A stretch of DNA of 64,000 nt from Lachnospiraceae bacterium (GTDB lineage: Bacteria; Bacillota; Clostridia; Lachnospirales; Lachnospiraceae), in the NCBI GenBank assembly GCA_030524705.1, contig JAUNGD010000004.1, positions 1 to 64,000 on the forward strand, written 5' to 3'. Positions 49,908 to 59,156 of the stretch are shown here, one piece after another. The notes under the pieces are model-generated. The model did no database searches. It worked only from the letters and a program-made list of their open reading frames with translations, and was not told where the DNA came from. How positions within the stretch are numbered: the stretch's first letter is position 1; the number at the start of each line of letters is the position of its first letter. Made by a program: the position numbers and the translations under genes.

Positions 49908-51674
49908 ATGGTTGATTTGAAATCAAATCCTTATTTTTTGACGGATGAGGACTGCAAATGGGTGGAAGAGACGATCGCCGGCATGACAGATGAAGAAAAA
50001 GTCGGACAGCTTTTCTTTCAGTTAACTCAGTCGCAGGATGAGGAATATTTGAAAGAACTGATGGAGAAATACCATCTTGGAGGGTGCCGCTATAATGCGG
50101 CGCCCGGTAAAACGATTCAGGAACAGAATAGGATATTGCAGAAGTATGCGAAGATTCCGGTAATTATTGCTTGTAATACGGAGGCCGGAGGCGATGGGGC
50201 GTGTGCGGACGGAACAGCGATTGCGTCGGGGGTAAAGATCGGGGCAACCGGAAATGAACAATATGCATATGCGCTGGGCAAAATGGCGAATGAGGAAGCG
50301 GCTGCAATTGGCTGTAATATGGCGTTTGCTCCGGTTTGCGATATTGCTTATAATTGGGAAAACACGGAAGTCATTACCCGTGCTTTCGGCAATGACCCTG
50401 AGCGTGTGGCAAAGATGAGCGCCGCATATTTAAACGGCGCGCATACGATTCCGGGCTTTGTCTGTGCGGCGAAGCATTTTCCGGGAAACGGACAGGATTT
50501 CCGGGATGCACACCTTGCAAATAATGTGAATTATTTTGACGTAGAGGAATGGGACGCAACATATGGCCTTGTATACAGGACGTTGTTTGAAAACGGGCTT
50601 GAGGCCGTTATGGGCGGGCATATCATGCTTCCTAAATATGCGAGAGCAATCAACCCCGAACTGACGGATGAAGAGATGATGCCGGCTACATTAAGCCCTG
50701 AAATTATGACCGGGCTGCTTCGCGGCAGGCTGGGATTCAATGGAATGGTAGTGACGGATGCATCGCATATGGTTGCGATGACAGACCGGATGAAGCGTTC
50801 TGAGATGCTGCCGCGGGCGATCAATGCAGGCTGTGATATGTTCCTGTTTTTCAATGATCCGGAAGAGGATTTCTCTACGATGCTCAAAGCATATCAGGAA
50901 GGTACCATCAGTGAAGAACGGATGACGGAAGCCTTGACGCGTATTCTGGGCCTGAAAGCACATATGGGCCTGCATAAAAAGGCAAAAGAAGCGTTGGTGG
51001 CCGGGCCGGAAGCTCTGGAGAAGATTCTTGGAAATGAAAAATATAAAGAGACGGCAAAGGCGATCAGTAAGGACAGCATCACATTGGTGAAATATAAAGA
51101 CAAAGAGGTGCTGCCGGTCACGCCAAAGAGGTACCGCCGCATTATGATCGTCCATATTAAGGGAACCGGCGGGCCAATGGCAGAGCTGATGAAGATGGCA
51201 GGAGTAAAAGGAGAAAATGCAGCAGAGCTTTTGAAGGAAAAGCTGTGCAGCAAAGGGTTTGATGCTTTTATTTACGAGAGTCCGCTGGACCGCATAAAGA
51301 AGCAGGCCGCTGAGGGAAAGAAGCCGGATTTAAACGTATATTTTGCAGGAAAAAATGCTATTTCAGATTTTGTAAAAGATATGGATCTTGTCATTACTCT
51401 TTGTGATGTCTCAAGCGGTAGGCCGGTATTCGGCATGTCTAAGGGCGGCGGCGAGATTCCGTGGTATGTCTATGAGGTGCCGGTGGTTGTAGTGGGCTGC
51501 GGGCAGCCTACCATGCTGGCGGATATTCCGCAGGCGCGCACTTACATTAATACTTACGATTCAAAGAGCCATACTTTTGACGCGTTGGTAGAAAAGCTTA
51601 TGGAAGGTCCCGAAGCATTTGCGGGAATTGATCCGATTGACAGCTATTGCGGGCTGTTCGACGCGCATTTGTGA
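49908..51674 (+). CDS. GH3 family glycoside hydrolase (NagZ-like barrel)
   Basis: 588 aa, start ATG 49908 with GGAGAGGAG. N-terminal 370 residues are the GH3 barrel: VIIACNTEAGGDGA, AKHFPGNGQDFRDAH (the loop that carries the Asp-His dyad in NagZ) and nucleophile Asp in VVTDASHMVAM. The C-terminal 200 residues form an alpha/beta domain. Could be a beta-N-acetylglucosaminidase or a beta-glucosidase acting on a glucuronide-containing oligosaccharide. No signal peptide, so cytoplasmic. Confidence 0.85.
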   Translation: MVDLKSNPYFLTDEDCKWVEETIAGMTDEEKVGQLFFQLTQSQDEEYLKELMEKYHLGGCRYNAAPGKTIQEQNRILQKYAKIPVIIACNTEAGGDGACADGTAIASGVKIGATGNEQYAYALGKMANEEAAAIGCNMAFAPVCDIAYNWENTEVITRAFGNDPERVAKMSAAYLNGAHTIPGFVCAAKHFPGNGQDFRDAHLANNVNYFDVEEWDATYGLVYRTLFENGLEAVMGGHIMLPKYARAINPELTDEEMMPATLSPEIMTGLLRGRLGFNGMVVTDASHMVAMTDRMKRSEMLPRAINAGCDMFLFFNDPEEDFSTMLKAYQEGTISEERMTEALTRILGLKAHMGLHKKAKEALVAGPEALEKILGNEKYKETAKAISKDSITLVKYKDKEVLPVTPKRYRRIMIVHIKGTGGPMAELMKMAGVKGENAAELLKEKLCSKGFDAFIYESPLDRIKKQAAEGKKPDLNVYFAGKNAISDFVKDMDLVITLCDVSSGRPVFGMSKGGGEIPWYVYEVPVVVVGCGQPTMLADIPQARTYINTYDSKSHTFDALVEKLMEGPEAFAGIDPIDSYCGLFDAHL

Positions 51675-51713
51675 TGAAAAATTTTTCAAATAAAAGGAAA
51701 GGAAGAAAAAACA

Positions 51714-52787
51714 ATGCAGATGACATTAAGATGGTACGGTTCTAAATTTGATACCGTTACGTTAAAACAGATTCGTCAGATACCGGGTGTTACAGGTGTG
51801 ATTACGACTCTCTACGATACTCAGCCGGGTGAAGTGTGGAGCAGGGAACGGATTCGTGCAATGAAAGAGGAGGTTGAAGCGGCAGGGCTTTCGATTGCGG
51901 GAATTGAGAGTGTGAATATCCATGATGATATTAAGACAGGAGCGGGAAACCGTGACCAGTATATTGCAAATTATATTGAGACTTTGGAGAATCTGGGAAA
52001 AGAGGATATCCATCTTGTGTGCTACAATTTCATGCCGGTATTTGACTGGACCAGAACGGAGCTTGCAAGAGTCAGGCCGGATGGCTCTACCGTGCTGGCT
52101 TATACACAGGAAGCGGTAGATGCGCTGGATCCGGAAAAGATGTTTGATTCTATTGCCGGGGATATGAACGGAACCGTGATGCCGGGCTGGGAACCGGAGC
52201 GTATGGCAAAGGTGAAAGAGCTGTTTGAGCTGTACAAGGATGTGGATGAAGAAAAGCTGTTCGAGAACCTGAAATATTTTTTGGAGAAGATCATGCCGGT
52301 CTGCAATGAATATGATATCAAAATGGCGATCCATCCGGATGATCCTGCATGGAGTGTATTCGGGCTTCCGAGAATTATTACATGTAAAGAAAATATCCTG
52401 AGAATGATGAAAATGGTAGACGACCCACACAACGGTGTTACTTTTTGTTCTGGTTCTTACGGGACGAACCTGAACAATGACCTGCCGGATATGATCCGTT
52501 CCTTAAAGGGAAGAGTTCATTTTGCACACGTACGCAACCTGAAATTCATTACGCCGACCAATTTTGAAGAGGCGGCGCATCTGTCTTCTGACGGAACCTT
52601 TGATATGTATGAGATTATGAAGGCTCTGTATGATATCGGATTTGACGGACCGATCCGCCCGGACCACGGACGTATGATTTGGGATGAAGTGGGAATGCCG
52701 GGATATGGCCTTTATGACAGGGCGCTGGGCGCAACGTATCTGAATGGCCTGTGGGAGGCAATCGAGAAGGCAGATCAGAGAAAATAG
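51714..52787 (+). CDS. uxuA: Mannonate dehydratase
   Basis: 357-aa enzyme that dehydrates D-mannonate to 2-keto-3-deoxygluconate. UxuA features: MQMTLRWYGSKFDTVTL at the start, ESVNIHDDIKTG, AIHPDDPAWSVFGLPRI with metal His, FCSGSYG, HFAHVRN and IRPDHGRMIW. Requires Mn2+/Fe2+ in studied homologues. Follows the GH3 gene by 40 bp with AAAGGAAAGG. Confidence 0.96.
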   Translation: MQMTLRWYGSKFDTVTLKQIRQIPGVTGVITTLYDTQPGEVWSRERIRAMKEEVEAAGLSIAGIESVNIHDDIKTGAGNRDQYIANYIETLENLGKEDIHLVCYNFMPVFDWTRTELARVRPDGSTVLAYTQEAVDALDPEKMFDSIAGDMNGTVMPGWEPERMAKVKELFELYKDVDEEKLFENLKYFLEKIMPVCNEYDIKMAIHPDDPAWSVFGLPRIITCKENILRMMKMVDDPHNGVTFCSGSYGTNLNNDLPDMIRSLKGRVHFAHVRNLKFITPTNFEEAAHLSSDGTFDMYEIMKALYDIGFDGPIRPDHGRMIWDEVGMPGYGLYDRALGATYLNGLWEAIEKADQRK

Positions 52788-52808
52788 ATTGTGGAAAGGG
52801 ATGGAAGG

Positions 52809-54413
52809 ATGCAGTTAAATGAACAAGGTTTAATCAAAGAAAAGGCCCAGTGGGAAGCGGCCGGGTACCGCCTTCCGCAGTACGATCACGCTGCTATGGT
52901 GAAAGCCACCAAGGAGAATCCGTTTTGGGTTCATTTTGGGGCAGGAAATATTTTCCGTGCATTTCAGGCAAATGTCGTTCAGGATCTGTTAAATAATAAG
53001 ACTCTGGACCGCGGGCTGATCGCTGTAGGCGGCCATGAAGCAATGGAAAAGCTGAGTCATCCCCATGATAACTATTCTGTACTTGTGACGCTGAAGGCGG
53101 ATGGAAGCATTGAGAAGACGATTGTGGGAAGTGTGGCAGAATCTTTGACGATGGATGCGGGGTATGAAGCAGATTTTGAGAGGCTGAAAGAAATCTTTAC
53201 AAAGAAATCCCTGCAGATGGTTAGCTTCACGGTTACAGAAAAAGGCTACAATCTTACAAAAGGAGATGGTACCTGGACGCCCGAGGTGGAACGGGACCTG
53301 CAGGAAGGCCCCCAAAAGCCTGTAAGCTATATGGGAAAAATCGCATCTTTCCTGTATGCGAGGTATCAGGCAGGGCAGTATCCGGTGGCCATGGTCAGCA
53401 TGGATAATTGTTCTCATAACGGAACAAAGCTGCATGAGACGGTTGCCGTATTTGTTAAGCACTGGACACAGAGCGGCCTGGTGGATGCAGGATTTGCAGA
53501 TTATATTGAAGATGCGGCGAAGGTATCCTTCCCGTGGACGATGATTGATAAAATCACGCCGCGCCCGGATGCAAAAGTGGAAGCGCTCCTTGCCGAGGAT
53601 GGGATCTCAGATTTGAAGCCGATCATTACGGCAAAGAAGACGTATATCGCCCCGTTTGTGAATGCGGAGGAATGCCAGTATCTTGTGGTCGAAGATGCAT
53701 TCCCCAACGGCAGGCCCGAACTTGAGAAGGGAGGGCTGATTTTCACAGAGAAAGAGATTGTGGATAGGGTGGAAAAGATGAAGGTGTGCACCTGCCTGAA
53801 TCCATTGCATACGGCGTTGGCTGTTTTTGGCTGTCTCCTTGGCTTTGACCTGATTTCCGATGAGATGAAGGATGAAACGCTGAGAAAGCTAGTGGAAGGA
53901 ATCGGTTATACGGAAGGCCTTCCGGTGGTTGTCGATCCTGGCGTGCTGGATCCGAAGGAATTTATTGATACGGTGCTGAACACAAGGCTGCCGAACCCGT
54001 TTATGCCGGATACGCCGCAGAGAATCGCAACCGATACTTCACAGAAGCTGGCAATCCGTTTCGGAGAGACGATAAAGGCGTATGCGGCCAGAGAAGATTT
54101 GGAAGTGGCGGATCTGAAGCTGATTCCTTTAGTATTTGCCGGATGGCTGCGCTATTTGACGGGGATTAACGATGCGGGAGAAGCTTTTGAACTGAGTCCG
54201 GACCCCGTATTGGAAACAGTGCGCCAGCATGTGGCAGGACTGAAGCTGGGAGATTTTGCAGATGGCGGGGAGCTTCGGCCGATTTTGGAAAATGAGAAGA
54301 TTTTTGGCGTGAATCTGTATGAGGCTGGCCTGGCTGAAAAGGTAGTCGGTTATTTTAACGAGATGCAAAAAGGGCCGGGAGCTGTACGGAATACACTGGA
54401 AAAGTATGTGTAG
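52809..54413 (+). CDS. uxuB: Fructuronate reductase (mannitol dehydrogenase family)
   Basis: 534-aa NADH-dependent enzyme converting D-fructuronate to D-mannonate. N-terminal Rossmann part with VHFGAGNIFRAFQANVV; C-terminal helical domain with KMKVCTCLNPLHTALAVFGC, containing the family Lys/Asn/His active-site pattern (K, N, H). Start ATG 52809 with AAAGGG; the frame extends 18 bases upstream to a GTG. Works between UxaC and UxuA. Confidence 0.92.
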   Translation: MQLNEQGLIKEKAQWEAAGYRLPQYDHAAMVKATKENPFWVHFGAGNIFRAFQANVVQDLLNNKTLDRGLIAVGGHEAMEKLSHPHDNYSVLVTLKADGSIEKTIVGSVAESLTMDAGYEADFERLKEIFTKKSLQMVSFTVTEKGYNLTKGDGTWTPEVERDLQEGPQKPVSYMGKIASFLYARYQAGQYPVAMVSMDNCSHNGTKLHETVAVFVKHWTQSGLVDAGFADYIEDAAKVSFPWTMIDKITPRPDAKVEALLAEDGISDLKPIITAKKTYIAPFVNAEECQYLVVEDAFPNGRPELEKGGLIFTEKEIVDRVEKMKVCTCLNPLHTALAVFGCLLGFDLISDEMKDETLRKLVEGIGYTEGLPVVVDPGVLDPKEFIDTVLNTRLPNPFMPDTPQRIATDTSQKLAIRFGETIKAYAAREDLEVADLKLIPLVFAGWLRYLTGINDAGEAFELSPDPVLETVRQHVAGLKLGDFADGGELRPILENEKIFGVNLYEAGLAEKVVGYFNEMQKGPGAVRNTLEKYV

Positions 54414-54423
54414 GAGAAAAAAC

Positions 54424-55854
54424 ATGAGAGCATTTTTAGATGAGGATTTTTTGCTGTCAACAAAAACTGCCCGGAAATTATACCATGAATATGCAGAGGT
54501 GATGCCGGTTCTGGATTATCATTGCCATATCAGCCCGCAGGAAATTTATGAAGACCGGAAATTTGATAATATTACGCAGGTATGGTTGGGGGCCGATCAC
54601 TATAAATGGCGTCAGATGCGTTCGAATGGCGTAGAGGAGAAGTACATTACCGGAGACGCATCCGACCGGGAAAAATTTCAGAAGTGGGCGGAAACGCTGG
54701 AGATGGCGATTGGCAACCCGCTGTACCACTGGAGCCATTTGGAATTAAAACGGTATTTCGGGTACGAAGGCTATCTGAACCGTGATACGGCGGAGGAAGT
54801 TTGGAACCTTTGCAATGAGAAGCTGCAGGGGGGCTTGAGCGCAAGGAAAATGATACAGATGTCAAATGTAACATTGATTTGTACGACGGACGACCCGGTG
54901 GATTCTCTTGAGTGGCATAAGAAGATTGCGGAGGATGACAGCTTTACTACGGCTGTGCTTCCGGCGTGGCGGCCGGATAAAGCTATGAGCCTTGAAAAGC
55001 CGGATTATCTGGTTTATTTAAAAGAACTGGAAAGAGTATCGGGAGTAGAGATTAACAGCTTTGCAGCGCTGGTCGACGCCCTGAGAAAACGCATGGATTT
55101 CTTTGCGGCTATGGGCTGCAGCGTATCCGACCATGGGCTTGCGTATGTAATGTATGAGCCGTCTGCACCGGAAACAGTCGAAAAAATTTTTGCAAAGAGG
55201 CTGTCGGGCGATAGTGTTTCTCCAATCGAAGAAAAACAGTTTAAGACGGCGTTTATGGTTGAGCTTGGCCGGGAATACCATAAAAGAAATTGGGTGATGC
55301 AGCTTCATTATGGCGTGAAGCGTGATAATAACGGAAAAATATTTGGGGAGCTTGGCCCGGATGCGGGAATTGATTGTATCAATAATTATGCTCCGTCATC
55401 TGAAATGGCAGAGTATCTGAATGCGCTGGCAAAAACAGATGAATTGCCGAAGACCATCCTATATTCTTTAAATCCGGTGGATAATGCCGCTATTGGAACC
55501 ATCATCGGATGTTTTCAGGATAGCAGCGCAGCCGGAAAAATCCAACAGGGAAGCGCATGGTGGTTCAATGACCACAAAACAGGTATGACGGACCAGATGA
55601 TTTCATTGGCAAATCTTGGATTGCTGGGCAATTTTATTGGGATGCTGACGGACTCCAGAAGTTTTCTTTCTTATACCAGACATGAGTATTTCCGCAGGAT
55701 TATGTGTGAGCTGATCGGAAGCTGGGTAGAAAATGGGGAATATCCTCCAGATTATACGGCTCTGGAAAGAATCGTGAAGGGGATCTCCTATAGGAATGCG
55801 GTACGGTATTTTGGGTTTGAACACAATGTACCGGCTGCCGGAATTGATTTATAA
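54424..55854 (+). CDS. uxaC: Uronate (glucuronate) isomerase
   Basis: 476-aa amidohydrolase-fold isomerase turning D-glucuronate into D-fructuronate. Metal motif LDYHCHISPQEI, VTLICTTDDPVDSLEWH, HYGVKRDNNG and the C-terminal RHEYFRRIMCELIGSWVENG match UxaC. Start ATG 54424 with AGGAGAAAA. First intracellular step after the glucuronidase. Confidence 0.96.
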   Translation: MRAFLDEDFLLSTKTARKLYHEYAEVMPVLDYHCHISPQEIYEDRKFDNITQVWLGADHYKWRQMRSNGVEEKYITGDASDREKFQKWAETLEMAIGNPLYHWSHLELKRYFGYEGYLNRDTAEEVWNLCNEKLQGGLSARKMIQMSNVTLICTTDDPVDSLEWHKKIAEDDSFTTAVLPAWRPDKAMSLEKPDYLVYLKELERVSGVEINSFAALVDALRKRMDFFAAMGCSVSDHGLAYVMYEPSAPETVEKIFAKRLSGDSVSPIEEKQFKTAFMVELGREYHKRNWVMQLHYGVKRDNNGKIFGELGPDAGIDCINNYAPSSEMAEYLNALAKTDELPKTILYSLNPVDNAAIGTIIGCFQDSSAAGKIQQGSAWWFNDHKTGMTDQMISLANLGLLGNFIGMLTDSRSFLSYTRHEYFRRIMCELIGSWVENGEYPPDYTALERIVKGISYRNAVRYFGFEHNVPAAGIDL

Positions 55855-55899
55855 GGAAACAATTGGATTAGTTTTATGGAAACGGAGGTTGCAAAAAAG

Positions 55900-56538
55900 A
55901 TGAAAACAATGGAAGAACAATTTCGCAAAGTAGGCGTAGTTCCGGTGGTGGTGCTGAATGATGCAAAGGATGCCCTGCCTTTAGCGGACGCGCTTGTAGA
56001 GGGGGGATTGCCCTGCGCAGAGGTGACTTTTCGAACCGATGCGGCGGCGGAGTCTATTCGCTTGATGGCAGAAAAATATCCTGAGATGTTGATAGGGGCC
56101 GGCACAGTTCTGACGATTGAGCAGGTCGAGCGTGCAGTAGCAGCAGGGGCAAAGTTTATTGTCAGCCCGGGATTTGATCCTGAGATTGTAGATTATTGTC
56201 TGGAAAAGGAGATTCCGGTATTTCCGGGGTGTATTACTCCGACAGAGTTAGCGCAGGCTGTAAAGCGCGGGCTGAAGGTAGTAAAATTTTTCCCGGCAGA
56301 GCAGTTTGGTGGAATCAGCACGATCAAGGCACTGGCCGCACCGTATACGACGGTGAAATTTATGCCGACAGGCGGAGTAAATGCAAAGAACCTGCATGAT
56401 TATTTAAGCTGTGATAAAATTATCTGCTGCGGCGGAAGCTGGATGGTAAAAGGTGATTTGATTGAGGCAGGCGAGTTTGATAAAATCCGCGAACTGACAA
56501 AAGAGGCGGTTGCGCTGGCAGAGAAAATCCGTGCTTAA
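55900..56538 (+). CDS. kdgA: KDPG aldolase (2-keto-3-deoxy-6-phosphogluconate aldolase)
   Basis: 212-aa class I aldolase: Glu in AEVTFRTDAA, GAGTVLTIEQ, SPGFDPEIV and Schiff-base Lys in VVKFFPAEQFGG with the CGGSW end motif. It splits KDPG into pyruvate and glyceraldehyde-3-phosphate. Start taken at ATG 55900, 11 bases after GGAGG; the ATG at 55876 would place that site inside the gene and has none of its own. Confidence 0.93.
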   Translation: MKTMEEQFRKVGVVPVVVLNDAKDALPLADALVEGGLPCAEVTFRTDAAAESIRLMAEKYPEMLIGAGTVLTIEQVERAVAAGAKFIVSPGFDPEIVDYCLEKEIPVFPGCITPTELAQAVKRGLKVVKFFPAEQFGGISTIKALAAPYTTVKFMPTGGVNAKNLHDYLSCDKIICCGGSWMVKGDLIEAGEFDKIRELTKEAVALAEKIRA

Positions 56539-56597
56539 TCGGCGGTTGTTTTGTTAGCTGCGGAGAATTACAGAAGACGGTATCAGGAGGAAGAAAA

Positions 56598-57695
56598 ATG
56601 GATTTAAATTTAAGGCCGGCAAAGGAATGCAGATATGACGCAGTATCTCTGGGAGAGGTCATGCTTCGGCTGGACCCCGGCGAGGGCAGGATCAGGACCG
56701 CAAGATCGTTCCGTGCATGGGAAGGAGGCGGCGAATATAATGTAGTCCGCGGCTTGAGGAGATGCTTCGGAATGCGGACGGCCGTTATCACCGCATTTGC
56801 TGACAATGAAGTAGGAAAGCTGATGGAGGATTTCATACTTCAGGGGGGCGTTGATACGGAGCTGATCAAATGGATGAAGACAGACGGAATCGGACGGACT
56901 TGCCGAAATGGTTTGAATTTTACAGAACGCGGTTTCGGTATCCGCGGGGCTGTCGGATGTTCTGACCGTGCGAACACGGCAATCTCGAAAGCAACGCCGG
57001 AAGATTTTGATTTTGATTATATTTTTGGTGAGCTGGGAGTGCGCTGGCTGCACACGGGAGGAATTTATGCGGCTCTTTCTGAGCAATCCTGTGAAACTGT
57101 ACTGGCAGCGATCAAGGCGGCTAGAAAATACGGCACGGTGATTTCTTATGACTTAAATTACCGTCCGTCTATGTGGAGCGCTATCGGCGGGCTGGAAAAG
57201 GCGCAGGCAGTCAACAAAGAGATCGCGCAGTATGTGGATGTTATGATCGGTAATGAAGAAGATTTCACAGCATGCCTTGGGTTTGAGATTGAAGGCAATG
57301 ACGCTGATCTGAAGGAATTGAATCTGGATGGTTACCGGAAGATGATAGATGAGGCGGCGAAGGCGTATCCGAATTTCAAAGCCGTCGCAACGACATTGCG
57401 TGAGGTAAAAACAGCAACGGTCAATGACTGGAGTGCGATCTGCTGGGCGGACGGCAAGATTTACAAGGCAAAAGATTATAAGGGCCTTGAAATTATGGAC
57501 CGTGTCGGCGGCGGCGATTCCTTCGCTTCAGGGTTGATCTACGGCTTAATGACGACGGGTGATGCAGAGGCGGCCGTTAATTACGGCGCAGCCCATGGCG
57601 CACTGGCAATGACCACACCGGGCGATACCACAATGGCAAGCAAAAAAGAAGTAGAGGCCATAATGGGAGGCGCAGGTGCAAGGGTGCAGCGGTAA
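56598..57695 (+). CDS. kdgK: 2-keto-3-deoxygluconate kinase (PfkB family)
   Basis: 365-aa sugar kinase phosphorylating KDG. N-terminal SLGEVMLRLDPGEGRIRTA and GGGEYNVVRGL, and the C-terminal PfkB signature DRVGGGDSFASGLIYGL with catalytic Asp. Longer than E. coli KdgK (about 310 aa) with extra segments in the lid, a type common in clostridia. Final gene of the cluster; a strong terminator follows. Confidence 0.92.
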   Translation: MDLNLRPAKECRYDAVSLGEVMLRLDPGEGRIRTARSFRAWEGGGEYNVVRGLRRCFGMRTAVITAFADNEVGKLMEDFILQGGVDTELIKWMKTDGIGRTCRNGLNFTERGFGIRGAVGCSDRANTAISKATPEDFDFDYIFGELGVRWLHTGGIYAALSEQSCETVLAAIKAARKYGTVISYDLNYRPSMWSAIGGLEKAQAVNKEIAQYVDVMIGNEEDFTACLGFEIEGNDADLKELNLDGYRKMIDEAAKAYPNFKAVATTLREVKTATVNDWSAICWADGKIYKAKDYKGLEIMDRVGGGDSFASGLIYGLMTTGDAEAAVNYGAAHGALAMTTPGDTTMASKKEVEAIMGGAGARVQR

Positions 57696-57740
57696 AATAC
57701 TATATTCCTAATTCCTAAATGTATCAATATAATGTAATAA

Positions 57741-57775
57741 AAACCCCGCAGATACACATCTGCGGGGTTTATTAA
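57741..57775 (+). terminator. Terminator of the glucuronide cluster
   Basis: A 12-bp perfect stem (57741-57752 with 57759-57770), 6-nt loop, ending in TTTATT. Confidence 0.92.
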
Positions 57776-58096
57776 AGGAAAGATAAGTATCCCGCAGGAG
57801 AATATTGTCTGAAAAGAAGATAATAATTTTATCCCGCTGGAAGGGTAAATACAGCCTCCAATTTGGAACATCGTCAGAGAGTGATTTTAAATAATGCCGG
57901 ATTAAGTGATGGGAATGGTGGATGTATGAGCAGGGGACGCGTGTGGAGGAAAAAGGGATACGGCGATATAGGTATCATGGGTATGGAAAGGTTTGAACAG
58001 TCCAGGAGATGACTGAAAAAAATCATGAAATGGGTTAAAGAAAAGTGCTATACTGTATATATCAATCTGAAGATGGCCGCTATACAGGAACCTTCA

Positions 58097-58196
58097 AAGA
58101 TTCAGTAAAACAGGAATTTTGGTTGACACAAATGTGTTTTTAGAACCGACGGATACGAAAGGAATAATCGATAGATCAATTAATGAAAATATTTGA
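58097..58196 (+). pseudogene. Possible PIN-domain toxin remnant
   Basis: One reading frame gives KTGILVDTNVFLEPTDTKG before a stop at 58196. The pattern hydrophobic-VDTNVFLE is the first strand and catalytic-Asp motif of PIN (VapC-type) RNases. No start codon or ribosome site is placed well and the rest of a PIN domain is missing, so this looks like a relic. The stretch 57776-58096 shows no gene. Confidence 0.35.
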
Positions 58197-58217
58197 GCAG
58201 GAAAGGAGACTGGTGTG

Positions 58218-58310
58218 ATGTATGATTTGGCATTGATTACGAAATGCAATCGTTTGGAAGCGAAACAATATAGCGGTGCTTTGGCCGGAATAAAAGGTGC
58301 TTCGGGATAA
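58218..58310 (+). CDS. Possible 30-aa small ORF
   Basis: ATG 58218 lies eight bases after a perfect AAAGGAG and opens a 30-codon frame (MYDLALITKCNRLEAKQYSG...). No family is recognised. It may be a real small peptide or the 3' part of the degraded gene just upstream. Confidence 0.3.
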   Translation: MYDLALITKCNRLEAKQYSGALAGIKGASG

Positions 58311-58378
58311 CCTGTGTTTAGAGCGGAATGAATAGGAAGAATATTAATAAAAATATAAAAATAGTTGAGGACAAACAA

Positions 58379-58888
58379 ATGACAAAGATTCGTGTAATTA
58401 AAAAAAATGATGATTATTCCACGGAGTATGAAATAGGTGATATTTTAGAGGTACAGGGTACCTGGTATGGCGGCGTGCATGTGGCAGGCAGGACGGGAGT
58501 TCCGGTATCGCTGGACAAGGAGGAGTACGTTGAACTGGAAGGTGAATCGGTGACGGAGGCGGACAGGAAGCTGACAGCGATGGGAGAAGAGCCAGCGGCA
58601 GAGCTGGATAAAGGATACGAACGGGATATTCAGATAGGGGATATTGTACAGCACTTCAAGCGGGAGTGGGTAGCGGCAGATACTTCGGAGTATCTGTATA
58701 AGGTGCTGGCGTTTGCACAGCATACGGAAAACGGGGAAAAGCTTGTGATTTATCAGGCTTTGTACGCACCATATAAAACGTGTGCCAGACCCTTTGGCAT
58801 GTTTATGAGTGAAGTGGATCGAAAAAAATATCCGGATATAAAACAGAAGTATCGTTTTGAGAAAGTGGAGAAGAAGATGTGGGTATAA
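58379..58888 (+). CDS. DUF1653 domain protein
   Basis: 169 aa. The N-terminal 60 residues read like a small beta-barrel (IRVIKKNDDYSTEYEIGDIL). Residues 95-165 match DUF1653: IGDIVQHFKREW, YLYKVLAFAQHTENGEKLVIYQALY, CARPFGMFMSEVD. Function unknown; such domains often occur alone in clostridia. Start ATG 58379 with GAGGAC upstream. Own terminator. Confidence 0.8.
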   Translation: MTKIRVIKKNDDYSTEYEIGDILEVQGTWYGGVHVAGRTGVPVSLDKEEYVELEGESVTEADRKLTAMGEEPAAELDKGYERDIQIGDIVQHFKREWVAADTSEYLYKVLAFAQHTENGEKLVIYQALYAPYKTCARPFGMFMSEVDRKKYPDIKQKYRFEKVEKKMWV

Positions 58889-58939
58889 GAACGGGCGGAA
58901 AACAGAGAGATCCGTGTGACTGTCTGATATAGAAAAATT

Positions 58940-58980
58940 AATCAGCGAAATTCCATAAAGAGAATTTTGCTGATTTTTTT
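58940..58980 (+). terminator. Terminator after the DUF1653 gene
   Basis: Stem AATCAGC-AAATTC / GAATTT-GCTGATT with an 8-nt loop, then seven T. Confidence 0.8.
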
Positions 58981-59092
58981 GTGCAGTGAAATAGGATAAA
59001 TGTACAATATAAATAGAAAAACGGCCGGGCAGAAGGAAAAATAACATAATAAAACACAATAAAATAGTTGAAAGAAAACGTAAAATTGTTCA

Positions 59093-59121
59093 TTTCGGGA
59101 AATAATGCAAAAATGTATAAT
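59093..59121 (+). promoter_or_regulatory. Promoter of the sugar ABC importer operon
   Basis: Consensus -10 TATAAT (59116-59121); 17 bp upstream only a poor -35 (TTTCGG), which suggests activator dependence. 36 bp before the first gene. Confidence 0.5.
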
Positions 59122-59156
59122 GAAGCTATCATAAAACAAATAAAGGAGGACGAGAA

